Below are positions 22,401-31,200 of a DNA stretch of 64,000 bases, piece after piece (the first letter of the stretch is position 1; each line of letters begins with the position of its first letter). Below the pieces are notes generated by a model that was not told the origin of the DNA, ran no database searches, and saw nothing but the letters and a program-made list of their open reading frames with translations. This DNA comes from Symbiodinium natans (taxonomy: Eukaryota > Sar > Dinophyceae > Suessiales > Symbiodiniaceae), in contig CAJNDS010001924.1 in assembly GCA_905221605.1 (NCBI GenBank), positions 486,001 to 550,000 of the forward strand. Reading direction: 5' to 3'. Position numbers and translations under genes: made by a program.

Positions 22401-24038
22401 GCCTCGAGTTGCGTGCTGCATGAATAACTGCGTGCTGCCTCACGGGGCGCACTTCGACCTCGCGCGTGTAGGAGGCGGACGCGCGCGCGCATTTGAGACA
22501 GCATGCACAAGTTCAGGCAGCACCCACCCCCAGGCAGCATGCAGAGTGCACTCACCCGTTGCTGGTCCAGATTCACCGTGAAGGTATTTTGAAATTTTAA
22601 GTAGAAACTCAGTGGCTGCTACTGCATGCTGCCTCGAGTTGCGTGCTGCATGAACAATTGCGTGCTGCCTCACGGGCCGACATTAGACCTCGCGCGCGTA
22701 GGAGGCGGACGCGCGCACTTGAGACAGCATGCAAAAATTCAGGCAGCACCCTCCCTGAGCCGGCATGGCTTTGGAGGCTCTTGACCTAAACCCTACACCC
22801 TAAACCCTGAACCCTAAACCCCACACCACCGAAGGAGAAGGCTCGCAAGCAAGAGGAGGAGGCCAACCGCGGCTCTCCGTCAGCCTTTCTTGGCTCTCCT
22901 TCCCAACCTGGGTTTGGGGTTTAGGGTTTAGGGTTTAGGGTTTGGGGTTTGGGGTTTGGGGTTTGGGGTTTGGGGTTTGGGGTTTGGGCTGAGAGTCCGC
23001 CCAAACCCGAAATCTCCCAACGATCTTTCATATTTCAGCGCCTTCCCCCCTCCCGCCCCCCACCCCCTGCCGCCCGGCCTGAACGCATCTTGGCACATTA
23101 CAGGGCTCTTCAGGGAGGGGGCTTCCAGGGTAACCCAAGGTTCGCTGTCAGTCCGTAAGGCTCCCTAAGCTTCCATAAGGTTTAGGGTTTAGGGTTTAGT
23201 TTTTTGGGTTTAGGGTTTAGGGTTTAGGGTTTAGGGTTTAGGGTTTAGGGTTTAGGGTTTAGGGTTTAGGGTTTAGGGTTCATCCCTTAAGAGCCCTGCG
23301 GTTCTTGAAGTGCGGAATGGGTATTTAAGGGTTCCTCAATGAAGAGCCCGCATGAAACTACCCTAAGGCCCTAAGGATCCATGTGCAGTATATACTTGAG
23401 CCCTTTCAGGCTATGTTTAGGAACCCCATGGATCCTCAGAAAATCTCTACCCCTCCTTCTTGAAGCTTGTTCCCCGTGCCCTATGTGCCACCCGCACCTA
23501 AGATGCAGGGTGTGGGCTGCACGGGTTCCATGGGGTTTAGGGTTTGGTCTGTATTGTTTAGGGGCCATCCGCTGTTCCTCGCAGCCCCTCCACACAGCAC
23601 GGCTCGAAGTGTCGTCCCTGTTCCGCCGCCATGGCGATGTGGATGATCGAGGACGCCCCCCCCCCGCCCCCTCCCCACCCGAAATCCCTAAACCCTAGGC
23701 CCTAAACGAGGGTTTAGGGCTAATAAGACCTAGGCCCTTATTCCCCTTTTTGGGGGGCGTAGGTTTCCTTAGAAGCCCCTTTTAACCAAAAAGGGCAAGC
23801 AACCTGAGCCAAGAAATCGTGACTCTGGGACAGAATTAGAATGTTCTTCTGGCCCCGTGATACCTCTATCAGGCCACTATTGCTGCGTGGCATAGGCCCT
23901 CACCTACATCCTAAGTCCTAACTCCTAAGCCCTAACCCAATGCCCCCCGCCCTCTCTTCCTTCTTTGTTTCCCAAGAAGCCTTCTTGAAAAAGGACTTGG
24001 AGGAGGGCCTTCAGTTTAACTACAAGCGGCTGGGCTGA
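6614..24038 (+). CDS. Multi-exon coiled-coil protein gene (unrecognised), 3' part
   Basis: I do not recognise the family. At least 13 small exons, each after an AG and mostly ending at a GC or GA donor, spell a Glu/Arg/Gln/Lys/Ala-rich protein typical of an extended coiled coil. Several consecutive pairs join in phase: the exon at 10604-10629 ends with two bases and the one at 11275-11320 starts with one, giving an Arg codon; exons at 12612, 13596, 14859, 16214 and 17807 are all phase 0. The last exon ends with TGA at 24036-24038. No enzyme motif is visible. Structural roles (cytoskeletal, flagellar or scaffold) are guesses from composition only. Exons are listed separately; some are certainly missed. 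A 2.3-kb TIR-bounded element lies in the intron between 18674 and 22835. Confidence 0.5.
6748..6870. mobile_element. MITE-like element R2, decayed copy
   Basis: ACTTGGAGGTTCGTGGTACG at the left; the right end AAGTACCTGAAACTCAAAGT is decayed. Interior differs from other copies. Confidence 0.6.
7644..7685 (+). CDS. Candidate exon, coiled-coil gene
   Basis: It follows CCCTAAACCCTACGGGCAG and is followed by G-strand repeats. It reads ELEVFEAKSLEEDS, acidic and helix-prone. The 3' boundary is uncertain. Confidence 0.35.
8132..8157 (+). CDS. Candidate micro-exon, coiled-coil gene
   Basis: It starts after ATGCAAG and reads ERQRKLIQ plus two bases, with a GA donor. CCCTAAAC lies upstream and TTTAGGG downstream. 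Very short, so chance cannot be excluded. Confidence 0.3.
9319..9373 (+). CDS. Candidate exon, coiled-coil gene
   Basis: It follows CACAGCAG and ends at a GC donor (GCCTTG). It reads KVHLAELESQRQQLLQAK after a one-base start, a clear heptad-like helix. CCCTGAACCCTAAA lies upstream and a TTTAGGG array starts within 10 bases downstream. Confidence 0.45.
10324..10462. mobile_element. MITE-like element R2 copy
   Basis: ACTTGGAGGTTCATGGTACT and ATCCTGAACCTCCAGG ends; interior has ACTTAAGGGGCTTGTAAGTC, a hallmark of the family. Confidence 0.85.
10604..10629 (+). CDS. Candidate micro-exon, coiled-coil gene
   Basis: It follows CCATTGCAG and ends with two bases before a GC donor (GCCTGT). It reads EERRILRQ plus AG. 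Joined to the next exon the split codon becomes AGG (Arg). CCCTAAA array upstream, TTTAGGG array about 45 bases downstream. Confidence 0.45.
11275..11320 (+). CDS. Candidate exon, coiled-coil gene
   Basis: It follows CTGGGCAG and starts with one base that completes the previous split codon. It reads WREEAEEDAQRFHAE and ends phase 0 at a GC donor (GCGGCC). TTTAGGG repeats follow within 20 bases. Confidence 0.5.
11705..12067 (+). CDS. Open region of 120 codons, coding-like, unrecognised
   Basis: A 120-codon frame after TTGCAG-rich sequence. Its middle part (for example FVVGRFPSWAELLLTRE and EVTIKELEKGAFATIDNIR) has balanced coding-like codon use, unlike the Pro/Lys-rich readings of telomere repeats. 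I recognise no domain. The 3' end runs into a dispersed repeat at 12044-12164, so the true exon probably ends before about 12040. It is not bracketed by telomere-like repeats like the other exons. It could be a larger exon of the surrounding gene or a remnant of a mobile element. Confidence 0.3.
   Translation: MSLADLARALECAAEFTEPRPAGCRCLLEAPAQAQVVHDDDNLRFVVGRFPSWAELLLTREDTTPLQEVTIKELEKGAFATIDNIRLRSTRGATRFDRFDSATSSSRGLWSFCSLCGTLL
12044..12164. repeat. Dispersed repeat R1, copy 1
   Basis: About 120 bases that recur at 46893-47010 with roughly 80-85% identity by eye: shared blocks are TTTGTGGT, TTTAGATCCTTA, TTTTTTGGGTTTATTGGG, AAGGCAGC, TATAGCTACCCTCCT and GTGCAGCCAAGT. No coding potential. 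No clear terminal inverted repeat was seen. Confidence 0.8.
12612..12668 (+). CDS. Candidate exon, coiled-coil gene
   Basis: It follows GTGCTAAG and ends phase 0 at a GC donor (GCGGCA). It reads EELAKKQRVFEASSESLIK. CCCTAAACCCC upstream; G-strand repeats start about 15 bases downstream. One of the clearest exons of this gene. Confidence 0.55.
13281..13454. repeat. Homogenised variant telomere-like array (AACCCTC)n
   Basis: About 24 heptamers in tandem, almost all the CTCAACC variant rather than the CTAAACC common form, with one reversion. Uniformity of a variant in one block indicates local tandem expansion (slippage or unequal exchange), not addition by telomerase of the usual unit. Confidence 0.9.
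13596..13643 (+). CDS. Candidate exon, coiled-coil gene
   Basis: It follows CCTTGGAG and ends at a GA donor (GACTGG). It reads QANQLDMAQVRRQFDE, phase 0 at both ends, so it fits after the 12612-12668 exon. An alternative donor GTGCGA lies after QANQLDMAQ. Confidence 0.45.
13669..13834. repeat. Tandem duplication, about 83 bp, two copies
   Basis: The stretch from GAGTACTTCGGGTTTGGGG to TACTTAGTGGCCCAAT is present twice in a row with few differences. The second copy continues into an R2-type inverted-repeat element that ends near 13945. Confidence 0.8.
14041..14630. other. Intron without recognised genes
   Basis: Mostly unique intron sequence with a CCCTAAG block (14231-14300) and C- or G-rich runs. 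A 60-codon frame on the minus strand is open but has no recognisable features. I see no exon here. Confidence 0.5.
14859..14912 (+). CDS. Candidate exon, coiled-coil gene
   Basis: It follows CCCCCTAG and ends phase 0 at a GC donor (GCCGGC). It reads ERRQTMEEARRRQEARQK, a highly charged helix. CCCTAAACCTGAAA upstream and TTTAGGG arrays about 15 bases downstream. Confidence 0.55.
15293..16048 (-). other. 251-codon open frame, Pro/Ser/Leu-rich, probably not a gene
   Basis: This is the longest open frame outside the retrotransposon. It lies in a stretch almost free of telomere-like repeats, between exons of the + strand coiled-coil gene. The translation is rich in Pro, Ser, His and Leu and shows no domain, signal or repeat I recognise. 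Its direction opposes all other genes here. I treat it as fortuitous, with low confidence either way. Confidence 0.15.
16214..16252 (+). CDS. Candidate exon, coiled-coil gene
   Basis: It follows AAAAGGTCAG and ends phase 0 at a GC donor (GCCACG). It reads EILRNAMAEKQRV. An earlier start after ACGCAG (16198) would add DPLKAKGQ in the same frame. CCCTAAACG upstream. Confidence 0.45.
17217..17342. mobile_element. MITE-like element R3 copy
   Basis: Right end GGGCCCATACTAAGGGACCA is well kept; the left end is decayed and a CCCTAAA run sits inside the element. Confidence 0.7.
17358..17403 (+). CDS. Candidate exon, coiled-coil gene
   Basis: It reads RSQDRLETQIRLLQP, with EE possibly added from a start after GATTAG at 17350. 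A GC donor (GCGGTT) runs straight into a TTTAGGG array. Boundaries are uncertain by a few codons. Confidence 0.4.
17807..17851 (+). CDS. Candidate exon, coiled-coil gene
   Basis: It follows GGGTTGAG and reads AERLEAARKDREREQ, phase 0, with a GC donor (GCACCG). If unspliced the frame reaches a TGA at 17876-17878, so this could alternatively be a terminal exon ending APAPDALT. Confidence 0.45.
17888..18010. mobile_element. MITE-like element R4, copy 1
   Basis: Begins near TTGGTAGCCCAGTGGTACCC and ends near GGTTACTGGGCTACTAGG, so GTAGCCCAGT and ACTGGGCTAC form terminal inverted repeats. A second copy is at 36480-36585. No coding capacity. Class cannot be assigned without target-site duplications. 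Confidence 0.7.
18636..18674 (+). CDS. Candidate exon, coiled-coil gene
   Basis: It follows TGGCGGAG and reads ALRMINEADMARQ with a GA donor (GAATAC). G-strand repeats start about 20 bases later. If unspliced, the frame ends EYLLVA at a TGA. Confidence 0.4.
19101..19540. repeat. 102-bp tandem repeat, about three units plus an inverted copy
   Basis: TCCTCGAGTTTCC recurs at 19101, 19203, 19305 and 19407, an exact 102-base period. Each unit is itself near-palindromic (AATTCCAAAAATCC versus GGATTTTTGGAAAC around a central CCACCCCAAGG). After 19430 the sequence returns in inverted orientation, so the whole block can fold back. Confidence 0.9.
19935..20960. repeat. Palindrome-module satellite (CCTTATTGAAAT ... 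ATTTCAATAAGG)
   Basis: A module of roughly 100-145 bases repeats about ten times. Its core is a hairpin with 12-base arms CCTTATTGAAAT and ATTTCAATAAGG around TTGA-like loops. A second inverted pair, AACTAAGAACTAAG and its complement CTTAGTTC, flanks a GTCAGACACTCTTGG spacer. Orientation flips near 20340 and again near 20720. Confidence 0.85.
22393..22760. repeat. Direct duplication of a 130-bp GCATGC-rich unit
   Basis: The segments 22393-22535 and 22620-22755 are about 85-90% identical by eye: CATGCTGCCTCGAGTTGCGT at the start, CGTAGGAGGCGGACGCGCGC in the middle and TTCAGGCAGCACCC at the end. CATGCTGCCT and GGCAGCATGC pairs make each unit partly palindromic. About 85 bases separate the copies. 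Confidence 0.8.
22835..22861 (+). CDS. Candidate micro-exon, coiled-coil gene
   Basis: It follows CACCACCGAAG and reads EKARKQEEE with a GC donor (GCCAAC). CCCTAAACCCC upstream; TTTGGGG/TTTAGGG array from 22912 downstream. Confidence 0.4.
23977..24038 (+). CDS. Terminal exon of the coiled-coil gene
   Basis: It follows TTTGTTTCCCAAG, a pyrimidine-rich acceptor. With a two-base start it reads AFLKKDLEEGLQFNYKRLG and a TGA stop at 24036-24038. CCCTAA-type repeats upstream, TTCAGGG repeats downstream. Its helical start fits the preceding coiled-coil exons. The link to them is inferred from position and composition. Confidence 0.45.
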
Positions 24039-25223
24039 GAGTCGGATGCAGGGTTCAGGGGGTTCAGGGTTCAGGGTTTTGGGATTCTCCGGCAATTCGT
24101 GTCCGAGTGTCCGACGCCACTGCGGCTAAGATGGGCTCCCAGCCCCCCGAACCCCAAGACATAAAACCCTATGAGTTCGTAAAGCCACCATAAATTCGCA
24201 CACCTGCAGAAGCTGTGAAAGCCTAGAAACCCTGAAACCCGCCCTAAATCCCAACCCTAGACCCTAAACCCAACAAACACCCACAAGCACTTGCGTGCGT
24301 ACTTACATGGTCCCTCACATGGTCCCTGAACTTCGTTCAAGGATAGGCCTCCAAAATACATCCAAGAGCCCATGCGAAGACCCTTAAACCACTAAGCGCC
24401 TAAGCCCTCAGCCCTTAAAGCTGAAGAGCCTGAAAACCTGAACTTCAAAGCCCTCAAAGACCCCTCAAAGCCCCTAAACCCTACTTAGATAAAGCCCAGC
24501 GGCTCAAAAGCCCCTGAAATTCTAATTAAGGAGTCTACCCGGAATCACGCATAGTCGGGTTCCTATTCCTTAACCCCAAACCCTAAACCCTAAACCCTAA
24601 ACCCTATTGAAGATGTGGTGTTGGAGTCTGGGGGAACCCTTGAAAGTCCCTGGAGTGGCTTGACCACGTCGCGCGATCGGGGGGCACCGCTTGTCAATCC
24701 ACACAAGACGGGCTGGTTCTTCGTAGGGAATGAGGGAATGAGGGAATGAGGTACCCTGTTAAATCCCTTCCACCCTTGAACCCCTAAACCGCGAACCCCT
24801 CACCCCCTAAACCCCCTAAATGCTAAAAACCCTATAAACCCTAAACCCTGCAAACCCTAGACCCTAAACAACATGTTGAACCCTTAAGCCCCCTTAATCC
24901 CCCTTAAGCCCTAAACCCTATAAACCCTATAAACCCTGTAAACCCCATAAACCCCATAAACCCTAAACAATATATTGAACCCTTAAACCCTAAACCCGAA
25001 ACAATATATTGAACCCTTAAGCCCCCTGAAGCCCCCTGAAGCCCTCTTCCTGTAGACAAGGCTGAAGAAACTCGAAACCCCAAACCCTAAAAACCCTCTA
25101 AACCCTAAAAACCCTCAAAACCCTATAAACCCTATAAACCCTTTCAACCCTGTAAACCCTTATGAACCCTAAACAAGTTGTTGAACCCTTAAACCCGCTT
25201 GAAGCCCTCTCCCTGTGGACAAG
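24039..25223. other. Region between the coiled-coil stop and the aminopropyltransferase exons
   Basis: It should hold the 5' end of the aminopropyltransferase gene. Candidates are an ATG after GCGGCTAAG at 24129 (MGSQPPEPQD) and a possible 15-nt exon at 24708-24722 reading TGWFF, a motif that occurs near the N terminus of this enzyme family, with a GT donor. Neither can be joined with confidence. The rest is CCCTAAA-type repeat and a degraded R3 copy at 24303-24380. Confidence 0.3.
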
Positions 25224-25266
25224 GCTGAAGAGGGTCCTGGCGTCGACCCAGTCCAAGTTCCAGATG
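25224..25266 (+). CDS. Aminopropyltransferase exon 1 (of those found)
   Basis: After GGACAAG; one base then [16 protein letters not shown] donor (GCCAGC). TQSKFQ corresponds to the conserved S-x-Y/F-Q element of the N-terminal domain. Confidence 0.7.
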
Positions 25267-28200
25267 GCCAGCCGGGGGTTAGGGTTTAGGGTTTGGGGTT
25301 TAGGGTTTTGGGGTTGAGGGTTTTGGGTTTTAGGGTTTCGGGTTTCGGGTTGACGAACCCGGTATGGGCTCATTCTCTACCTGACAACCCAAACCTGTCG
25401 GGAGGCCGTAGCAGACAAAACTCCCACTTTGCATCTCGACACCCCAACCCCACAGCAGCAATACCTTCGACAGGTCAACGTTTGTGACACAGAGCCCTTT
25501 GGCAAAGTGTTGATCATCGACGGGCTGATTCAGGAGACTTGGCTGTGTCAGGCGGAAAAAAACCTAGGACTCGGAGTAGGCCCTGTTTGTCCTTTGTTTA
25601 GGGTTCCCTTGTAATCCCCTTAAAACCGAAAAGGGCACCCTTTTTGTTGCTAGGTTACTCCTGGGTTTAGAAAAGCTAGCACTGGAGTAATCATGTCTAC
25701 TTGGAGGCTCATGAATAGCTCCAGCTGGGGTTATAGGTAGGGTATCAGTAGTCGCCGCCCTTTTGATAACCCGAGACCGAAGTTGTATCTACCCCACGAA
25801 CGTTCAAGTGGGGGTCTAGAGCTCAAGATTTCGGATGTTCGCAACACTCTCCTTTGACTGCAGTACTCCATGGTCATACCTGGCACAATCATGCTCAGGA
25901 AGCCTAAGCTAAGCCTGAAGTAACCGGTTTCTCAGTGTTAAGATGAGGTCGGGTCGCATGTTTACTGCTCTCCCACGCCCTACACCCTAAACCCTAGGCC
26001 CTAGACCCTGGACCCTAGATCCTAGATGCTAAACACTAATCCCTAAACCCTAAACCAAACCCTAAACCCTTATCTCGCACTTGCAAGTCTCTTCCCTTTT
26101 TATGAGCGAGCACAGCATGTCTGACAGCCAAAGATAATATAAGCCTTGTCAAAGGTAGGTTTAGGGTTCAGGGTTCAGGGTTCAGGGTTAGGCGCTGAGC
26201 GGTTGATGAGGACGTTCTTTAGCCTGCAAGCTTTTCGTGCCTTCTAAGCGTTAATCCCTGCACCTTATACCTAAACCCTAACCCCTGAGCCCTAAACCCG
26301 AACCCTAAACCCCAAGACCGCAAACCCTTGACAGTTTTTTTACCTCATCTCGACAGCTCTGCTGAGTCCTCTGAACTGGACGAGTTCATCTACCACGAGC
26401 GCCCTGGGGGCAACAAGTACCCTGAACTCCAAACCCTAAACCCTAAACCCTAAACCCTAAACCCTAAACCCTAAACCCCAGACTTCGACCCATAAACACC
26501 AAGCTCAGAACCTGAACCCCAAACTCTGAACCCTAGACCCTGAAACGTGCGCACTTCTGGGCGTTTCCGAAACAGAAGGGATGAAGGTTTTTTGGGGGGC
26601 CTCTTAGAGAGGACTTCTGCTATTCAATAATGAGGACCCTATCTCCTATTTTTACGATTTGGAGGATGGATGAACCTGAAAATAGGGACCACGGGGGACC
26701 TGAGTTGTAATTTGGAGGTTCTGCACGTTGAATCGTGCTAGGGTTCAGGCCCCCCTACCCCATTCACCCAATCCGAAGCCCAAGATGAGTACGTGATGCC
26801 AATTCCATGATTCATGTGGTCTCTAAGTTTCATCTTTCACACCTCCACGCCCCGTCCCGTGAACCTGCCGGAGCGTCTATGACTACCCCCTTGATCTATC
26901 CCGTGAAGGAAACTTCCTTTAGGGGATCCGAGCATGTTTTGATGAGTGTTCCTCAATTCAGTTCTATTAGGATCTCCCAGCAAGTTTTGGTTGCCTCAAG
27001 CACCCTGAGCTCCGAAACTTACAAGTTTGGCTTGCAGTTTCCTCCATTTTATCATTCATGAGGAGTAGGCAAATTCTTGCAAGTATATATGCCTAAACCC
27101 CAAACCCCAAACCCCAAACCCTAAACCCAAAACCCTAACCCCTAAACCCTAAACCCTAAACCCTAAACCCTAAACCCTAAAAGGTGCCTCGTTCATCCGG
27201 CCATGCTTGCGCACCCAACCGGCGCAAAGCGAGTTCCTGGGCTTGGCTTCTATAGGGGGGGTCGGAATAAATTTTATACTTGTATCCCCTTGTGGTCTTT
27301 TGAACTAAACCCTAACCCTAAACCCTAAACCCTAAACACTAAACCCTAAACCCTAAACCCTAAACCCTGGAGTTCAGGGTTTATCGCGTTTAGGGTTTAG
27401 GGGCTAGCGGTTTTAGTATACCGATATATACATATATGCCCTTAGCAACAAGCACATAAGCAAATGCTCATAGGCATATTCCCTTGTGAAAGAGACCCAA
27501 TGACACTGTAGGCCCACTGTCCTGAACCCAAACTCTAAAACCTCCAAACCCTGACTTAACACTTCACCCCAAAACCTGACGCATGGAACGCTTCTAAGGG
27601 AAAGCCAAGTAATGCCCATGCCGCAGTTGGCTTCACATATAAAAGGCTCCGTAAACTCCATGGGGAACAATGCCAAGAAGGGTACCCTCACGATCGCATG
27701 GTTCACGAGCTATTTGGACTTAAACCCTAAACCATTTCGGTTTAGGGTTCAGGGTTTAGGTTTAGGGTTCAGAGATCGGGAACTTGGGAGCATTGTCATG
27801 GCCACATGTATCATCATGGTTTTCTGTGCTTTTCGTAACCTGTTTCTATCATAATCAATGTACTATGATGATGCCATTTCGTCTGCTTTAGCTTGACGCT
27901 CTGAATGGCTGTTGTGATTGTGACCATTTCTTAATAAGCTGCATACAACCCTAAACCTTACATCGCTTGAGCGTGGGCCTTTCCAAGGGTTTAGGGTTTA
28001 AGCTCCCGCCCAAGTGCTAATTGCAATAGTAAAGATTCGGTTTAGGGTTTAGGGTTCAGGGTTCAGGGTTCAGGGTTTAGGGTTTAGGGTTTAGGGTTCA
28101 GGGAACCAAAACAATAATAGCCAGCAAACAAAACTTTACAAAACAAGAACTAAAATGAGTAAGATAATCATCATGGTATGAAGATGTCACTGGGTGACTC

Positions 28201-31200
28201 GAGTGGCCCAAGCAACTGGCAACAGCGCTCTGGCAACCGGTTCTTGCCGATGATGCAATGATCTTTGTGGTAACTGGGTAACGATGAGCAGTTTAGCCGG
28301 CTTGCAAAGTGTGTCTGAACGACGAGGGGCTTGTCTTCATAAAGCGGCGCCCTACTTCAGACAGGAAAATGGTTACGCAAACACATGTTAGAAACATGTG
28401 GGTGTTTCCTAAACAGGGGTACCCCTTATGTACACGGACATGCTATAACCCTTTGTTGAGCTCCAAATGAGGCCCGTAATTTCAGAAGCCCTGCATTCAT
28501 ATTGTTCATCAATTCCTAAGATGTACCTGACTGGGGCTCAGGGTGGGGGGTTTAGGATATAGGGTTTGGGTTTTAGGATTTAGGGTTTGGGGTTTAGGAT
28601 TTAGGGTTTGGGGTCTGGAGTTGGGATTTAGGGTTCGGTGGGACTTGCGTCCGTCATCAACGGGTTGGGGTTCAGGGTGTAGGGTTTAGGGTTTAGGGTT
28701 CATAGGGTTTGGGGTCTGGGGTTTACGGAACCCTAAACCCTAAACCCTTAGGGTTAGAGGGTCCTGCTCTCTGAGGTCTTCATCGGCCGCTTGGCGTGGC
28801 AGTAATCAGCCTTGTTGAAGGTTTAGGGTTTAGGGTTTAGGGTTTAGGGTTTAGGGTTTAGGGTTTGGGGTTTAGGGTTTAGGGTTTAGGGTTTAGGGTT
28901 CAGGGTTTAGGGTTTAGGGTTTGGGGTTTAGCATGACATAGACCCAGAACCCGAAAATACACTGAAGGCTGTCTTATTTCAAGCTTAGGGGTGACATCCT
29001 TGACGACACGCCTGAACCTAGCTTAACCCCCTTCTTCCCGTCAAACCCGGAACGAGCAACTGAACACCCACAAAAAAAGCTTAAGCCCCAAACCTTGAAT
29101 TTTAGGCCCTAAACCGACACATTAACCTCTAAACCTTAAGCCGTAAACCCAAACCCTGTACAAAAGATCCCCCCCCCCCCCCCCCCCCCCGATAGAAAAG
29201 CAAAGCCCGCACTAAACTGCGAGCAGGGTGATTGATTAGCCTCCGGCTACTTGGATGTTCATGGTACGTATCAACCAATTATAATTTAAGAGCCTCCGGC
29301 TCAAGCCGCCGACCCCGCAGAAGAACAAGTTTAAGGTTTGGGGTTTGGTGATTTTGTTCGCGGTTGGGGGGGTGGGGGGGGGTGGGGGGGGTGGGGGGGT
29401 GTGGGGGTGAGGGGGGGGGGTAGGGGTGTGGGCGTTGGGGGGTTTTTCCAAAAGAGCCCCTATGCGGTGTGCGAAAACGCCTATGGTCCATGAGTTTACG
29501 CGGTGTGGGTGGCCTGTTCCTCCACGGAAAAGCTGGCGGGGTACCCCCCCTACCGGGGTAAGGAGGGAAAGAGGGAGGTTTTCACATCCTTTTCCTATCC
29601 AACACGCCGCCAGGGTCGGCGGACTGTACTTATACCCCGCTGAAAAGCCCTTTAAGTGAGTACAGTTGTAAGTACACTTATAGTTGATTAATACGTACGA
29701 ACCTCCAAGTAGGCACGGGGCCACGAGCTTGCAGTGTCTCTAGCGACGGCAGCGGACAACGGAGCAGCGGCAGTCTACTTGGTTGTTCAGGGTGCTTAGT
29801 ATGCCAAGTATAGCTGTACTTGTATCCCAATTCTAACCTAGGGTACTTAAGGGGCTTTTAAGTGGGTGATAAGTACACTTATGGTTGGGTTCCTACGTAC
29901 CCTGAACCTCGAAGTAGCAGTTGGAGGCCACCTGAGCGCCAGAACAGTCAGGTTCTGGGCGCCGTGACGCACTTCTCACAGATTTGAATGCGCTAACTCC
30001 CGTCCGGCCCCTCATGATATTTTAGCGCGAGAATTTCATTACTATGTTTTTAGCATTATATAATAGTACTATATGGTGCCAAGAGGGCACGAGAACGGCC
30101 ATAGCGGAAGCAACATCGTGGCCTAAATTTCATCGATGAGTTATATGCACCCTCGTGCACCATCCTTTAGTGAACGAAGTGAAAAAACATGAATTCATGA
30201 AAGATAGTTCGCTTCGCTCAGGAGGTCATTTTTATTATTAGAACTATCTGTTCGCGTCAATGAAAGGCTTCGAACAAGGGCGCCATAATATATCTAGCTC
30301 ATGCGACGTGCCCATCATAATATACGAATTATACACTAGTAAGCCGAACGCTTGGACTCCACCCTTCCCCTCTTAAATTTTTGTTTTCAGGGTTTAGAAT
30401 TCAGGGTTTACGGTGTAGGATACAGGGTTCAGGGGCCCCTCCGGTGCCTTTAGGATTTAGAGTTCAGGGGCCTCTCTGTGGCCTTTCGGATTTAAGATTT
30501 AGGGTTCAGGGGCCTTAGGGTTCAGGGCCCACTCTGGAACCTTTGGGGGTCGGTTCCAGTAGAACGGAAGACGAAACGGGGTGGTTACTTGGTGTTTTCT
30601 GAGTTTCTCATGATATTTTTAGATTCTCACGGAGCCTGTTTGGAGACTTTGCAAATTCTGCAGACCGAAAGACTTCATGATGAGGATGGAAACAAGCTTG
30701 TTTAGTCTCGATCACAAAATTCAAAAACAGCCCTAAACCCGAATAGAGTAAGGCTTGGGTGGTCCTGGGGTTGGGTGCTAGCTTTCGCGCGACGCTCCGC
30801 CCACGACTTTCTGGGTCGAGGCGCATCGTTTCAATGAACAAACCTAGACCCTATAAACCCTAAGTTGCTAACGTTTACCCAGACCCCTGGGGGGATCTAA
30901 ACAGTAGAACCCCGACATAGTACCCTATACTACTATTGGGTCATTTTTATGAACCCTTAATTGGGTCTACTTTTTGGAGTATATAAGGGTCACCTTTTAA
31001 GGGCCCTACCTAAAGGAGCCAGGTGACTTCCCTGAGAAGCCTGGGGCCCCTGAGAAGCCTGGGGCCGTGAGCCTCTAAACCCTGTAGCTGAGTGAGTACA
31101 CTTTACACTTTTTGGGATACTATAATCTCTACAACACCAAGCTTACAATTTTTTGGGGGCTTATGAACTCAGCAACTAAGTTAGAGTCATGCTAGCGTTG

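Noticed and set aside
22379-22673. Cys/His-rich short frames
   Set aside because: They arise from the duplicated GCATGC-rich repeat and occur on both strands.
29236-29724. 162-codon minus-strand frame
   Set aside because: Pro/His-rich because it crosses a poly-G run inside an R2 element.
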